Assembly: GCA_903924185.1 (NCBI GenBank)
Contig: CAIYAN010000073.1
Location: 1-7,144, forward strand
DNA length: 7,144 nucleotides
Reading direction: 5' to 3'
From: an uncultured Opitutia bacterium
Lineage (GTDB): Bacteria; Verrucomicrobiota; Verrucomicrobiia; Opitutales; UBA953
The notes beneath the pieces were generated by a model, which did no database searches, was not told the origin of the DNA, and saw nothing but the letters and a program-made list of their open reading frames with translations. The number at the start of each line of letters is the position of its first letter. Within the stretch, counting starts at the first letter, position 1. The translations under genes and the position numbers were made by a program. This document shows, piece by piece, positions 5,326 to 7,144 of the stretch.

Positions 5326-7144
5326 TTAAAGGGGGTAAGGGAGGCCGTCGACCAGCACGGCATCGGGGCGTAAATCGATGGCGCAACCGAGGGCGGTCAC
5401 GAAAGTAACGGTGCGACCTGCGGCCGACAGGCGGCGCGTCCAGGACGGCTCCCGGCGACCATATCGAGACGCGAAGAAGCCTTCCCCTGTCTGCGTATCC
5501 GCTGAAATCCAATTTTCTTCCGAGGGCTCCGAGCAAACTACCGCCAGCCGCTCCAGCCCGGCGCGGGTGCGGCCGTGCCAACGGAGTTCGCAGCGACCAG
5601 TCGCAGCGGATGCCTGAACTTGATCGACGACGACAAAACCTTGCGGCAAGCGCAGGACTCGGCGGGTCCACGTGGCTCCCGCCAGATCCCGCAGGCTGGC
5701 ACAAAAGCCCGAGGGTTCAGACTGGCGGATACAAGGCACCCACGGCAACCACAGGAAACGGCCGGCCTTGCGCATCGGCCCGCGACCCGCCGTGGTGACG
5801 ACATTATGATGCACAGCTGATCCAAAGTCTTCCGCTGGGCCGCCACGGTAGGAAAATGTGCCCACGTCTTCGGTGAGCCAGGCGCCATCCCAATAGAGGG
5901 AGACGTGTAGTTGGTCGGCCTGGCTAGGCCGGTACCGCCAAGCGGACGGCATCCGCAAGAACGCCGCACCGCGATGATTGCGTAACACGCCGACGCCAGC
6001 AGCCGGACAGTCCACCTCTCCGCCACCCGCCTCAGAGCGCGTGGTGATCGGCATAGGCCCAACCAATAACAAGGAAGCCACATCCCACGGACCAGCGACT
6101 GGCCGACTGCCTAGGAACAAGGCCTGCGCGGCGCCCACGGCGGGACGGAAGTCGTGGGCGGGCACCCCGCTAAGCGGAAACAGATCCGCGCTATCGTCGG
6201 CACCGTAACGGGGCACGGTCCCGTCGGCCTCCATTAAGTTCAGCAGGAACTCGGTGGCTTGGCTGACCTGATCACGCGTGTGCGGCGGGAGCCGTTCGCC
6301 TTCGGCAATCAGGACAACTTCAGCCCACGTCATTAATTGCAAGAACAGGCGATGGTAATTCGTTGAGTGCTGACTGAAGCCACCGTCCGCATCAACGAGC
6401 GCATCCACTTGCGGGAAAAGCGTCTCGAGCCCTTGGTCGCGCCAGCCCGCGGCGCCTTCCAGCTGCGGCCACAGCGCGCCCGCAGTGAAGAGCCCAAGTG
6501 ACTCGCTGATACCGTGGTTGTTCTGCTGCGAAAGGGCGTACGAAAGGTGCGCCTGAATCCGCTCCGCCGTCGCCGTTGCGAGCCGGGCGGTCAGCAGCAC
6601 GCGCGCATCCGTCGTCGCGGGGTGACCCCGAAAGGCCTGCAACGCGTAGGCCACGGCGATGAGCCGGAAAGAAGCTTCCTGTCCGCACATCCATTGCGGC
6701 CCGCGGTTGGGTGGGTTGGCCTGCATCCAGTCTTCGAGCAAAGCCCAGAACCGTTCGACGTGCCGAGTCTCTCCATCAAGCACCCAAGCACGCACTAACG
6801 GGTAGACCCAAGCGAAGCGCGAGAGTTCCCAAACCCCTTTGATGTCGGTCGTGCCCGCGTCCGAGAGTCTTGTCCAATGCACGGCGGCATCCACGCTGGC
6901 GCCATTGAGCACGCTGGTCTGCCAACGTGGGTGCACGCCGGCATCCCATAAGTCGTGGTTGAAGATCCGAAAACGCCCGAGCGCTAAGAGATCGGCTTCG
7001 GCCACGGGTGAATGTCCATTTTCGATGGCCCAAGCCTCGACATGCGCGGCCAGAAAAGCGCGGTCGATTTTAGCAATCGGGAGATACGGCGCGGAGCGAC
7101 GCCAGCGGGTCACATAATCGCCTGGTACCTGAATCTGGTCCCAA
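5326..7144 (-). CDS. Heparinase II/III-family polysaccharide lyase, 5' end missing
   Basis: The frame is open across the right edge, giving 605 visible residues; a GTG at 7113 is a possible internal start, but in-frame codons (WDQIQVPGDY) continue upstream to the edge. Numbering from that GTG, the alpha-toroid half runs to about 340 and contains IKGVWELSRF (91-100), QQNNHGISES (196-205) and QHSTNYHRLF (248-257). The beta-sandwich half contains ADQLHVSLYWDG (399-410), EDVGTFSYRGG (415-425) and HHNVVTTAGRGPM (435-447). By analogy with heparinases II and III, the Asn/His at 199-200, Tyr253 and a later histidine (403, 435 or 436) are candidate catalytic residues. Such enzymes cleave uronic-acid-containing polysaccharides by beta-elimination, and members are common inside capsule and exopolysaccharide operons, where they may edit the polymer. 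No signal peptide is visible, but the true N-terminus may be outside the window. The substrate is unknown. Confidence 0.9.
   Translation of the reverse strand, partial: WDQIQVPGDYVTRWRRSAPYLPIAKIDRAFLAAHVEAWAIENGHSPVAEADLLALGRFRIFNHDLWDAGVHPRWQTSVLNGASVDAAVHWTRLSDAGTTDIKGVWELSRFAWVYPLVRAWVLDGETRHVERFWALLEDWMQANPPNRGPQWMCGQEASFRLIAVAYALQAFRGHPATTDARVLLTARLATATAERIQAHLSYALSQQNNHGISESLGLFTAGALWPQLEGAAGWRDQGLETLFPQVDALVDADGGFSQHSTNYHRLFLQLMTWAEVVLIAEGERLPPHTRDQVSQATEFLLNLMEADGTVPRYGADDSADLFPLSGVPAHDFRPAVGAAQALFLGSRPVAGPWDVASLLLVGPMPITTRSEAGGGEVDCPAAGVGVLRNHRGAAFLRMPSAWRYRPSQADQLHVSLYWDGAWLTEDVGTFSYRGGPAEDFGSAVHHNVVTTAGRGPMRKAGRFLWLPWVPCIRQSEPSGFCASLRDLAGATWTRRVLRLPQGFVVVDQVQASAATGRCELRWHGRTRAGLERLAVVCSEPSEENWISADTQTGEGFFASRYGRREPSWTRRLSAAGRTVTFVTALGCAIDLRPDAVLVDGLPYPL

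Noticed and set aside
5321..5704. 128-codon in-frame N-terminal extension of the epimerase
   Set aside because: It lies inside the lyase coding region in another frame, has no family similarity, and the canonical epimerase N-terminus begins at 5320.
5538..6083. 181-residue minus-strand ORF
   Set aside because: It is fully contained in the lyase gene, whose frame carries conserved motifs across the same bases.

Overview
The window is a GC-rich (about 60% by eye) bacterial segment. All seven recognised genes read leftward on the minus strand, and together they form part of a surface-polysaccharide (exopolysaccharide or O-antigen-like) locus. No rRNA, tRNA, insertion sequence, CRISPR array or convincing promoter or terminator was seen. 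The organism cannot be fixed from this sequence. High GC, tightly packed sugar genes and a striking lack of Shine-Dalgarno sequences before every start would fit a Verrucomicrobiota/Opitutaceae-like or other GC-rich environmental bacterium, but that is a weak inference.

Layout in transcription order (right to left). (1) 7144-5326: a heparinase II/III-type polysaccharide lyase, cut by the right edge. (2) 5320-4169: a non-hydrolysing UDP-GlcNAc 2-epimerase (wecB type) with all key catalytic residues. (3) 4156-2930: a WbuB-like GT4 glycosyltransferase. (4) 2933-2616: an acyl carrier protein. (5) 2611-1922: a short-chain dehydrogenase/reductase. (6) 1922-579: a compact AMP-forming acyl ligase. 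(7) After a 153-base gap, 425-1: the N-terminal part of a multi-pass membrane protein, cut by the left edge.

Genes 1-6 are packed with gaps of 12 bases or less, or with overlaps (ATGA between the glycosyltransferase and the carrier protein, TGATG between the reductase and the ligase), so they are very probably one polycistronic unit with translational coupling. The epimerase supplies UDP-ManNAc, the glycosyltransferase adds a sugar to a lipid-linked intermediate, and the lyase may trim or edit the polymer. The ACP-SDR-ligase trio looks like a dedicated route that loads a carboxylic acid onto a carrier protein and reduces it. Its likely use is to decorate the glycan with an acyl group, but no acyltransferase is visible here. 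That trio inside a glycan operon is the most interesting part of the window. The left-edge membrane protein could be the polymerase, ligase, flippase or acyltransferase of the system; the visible part does not decide.
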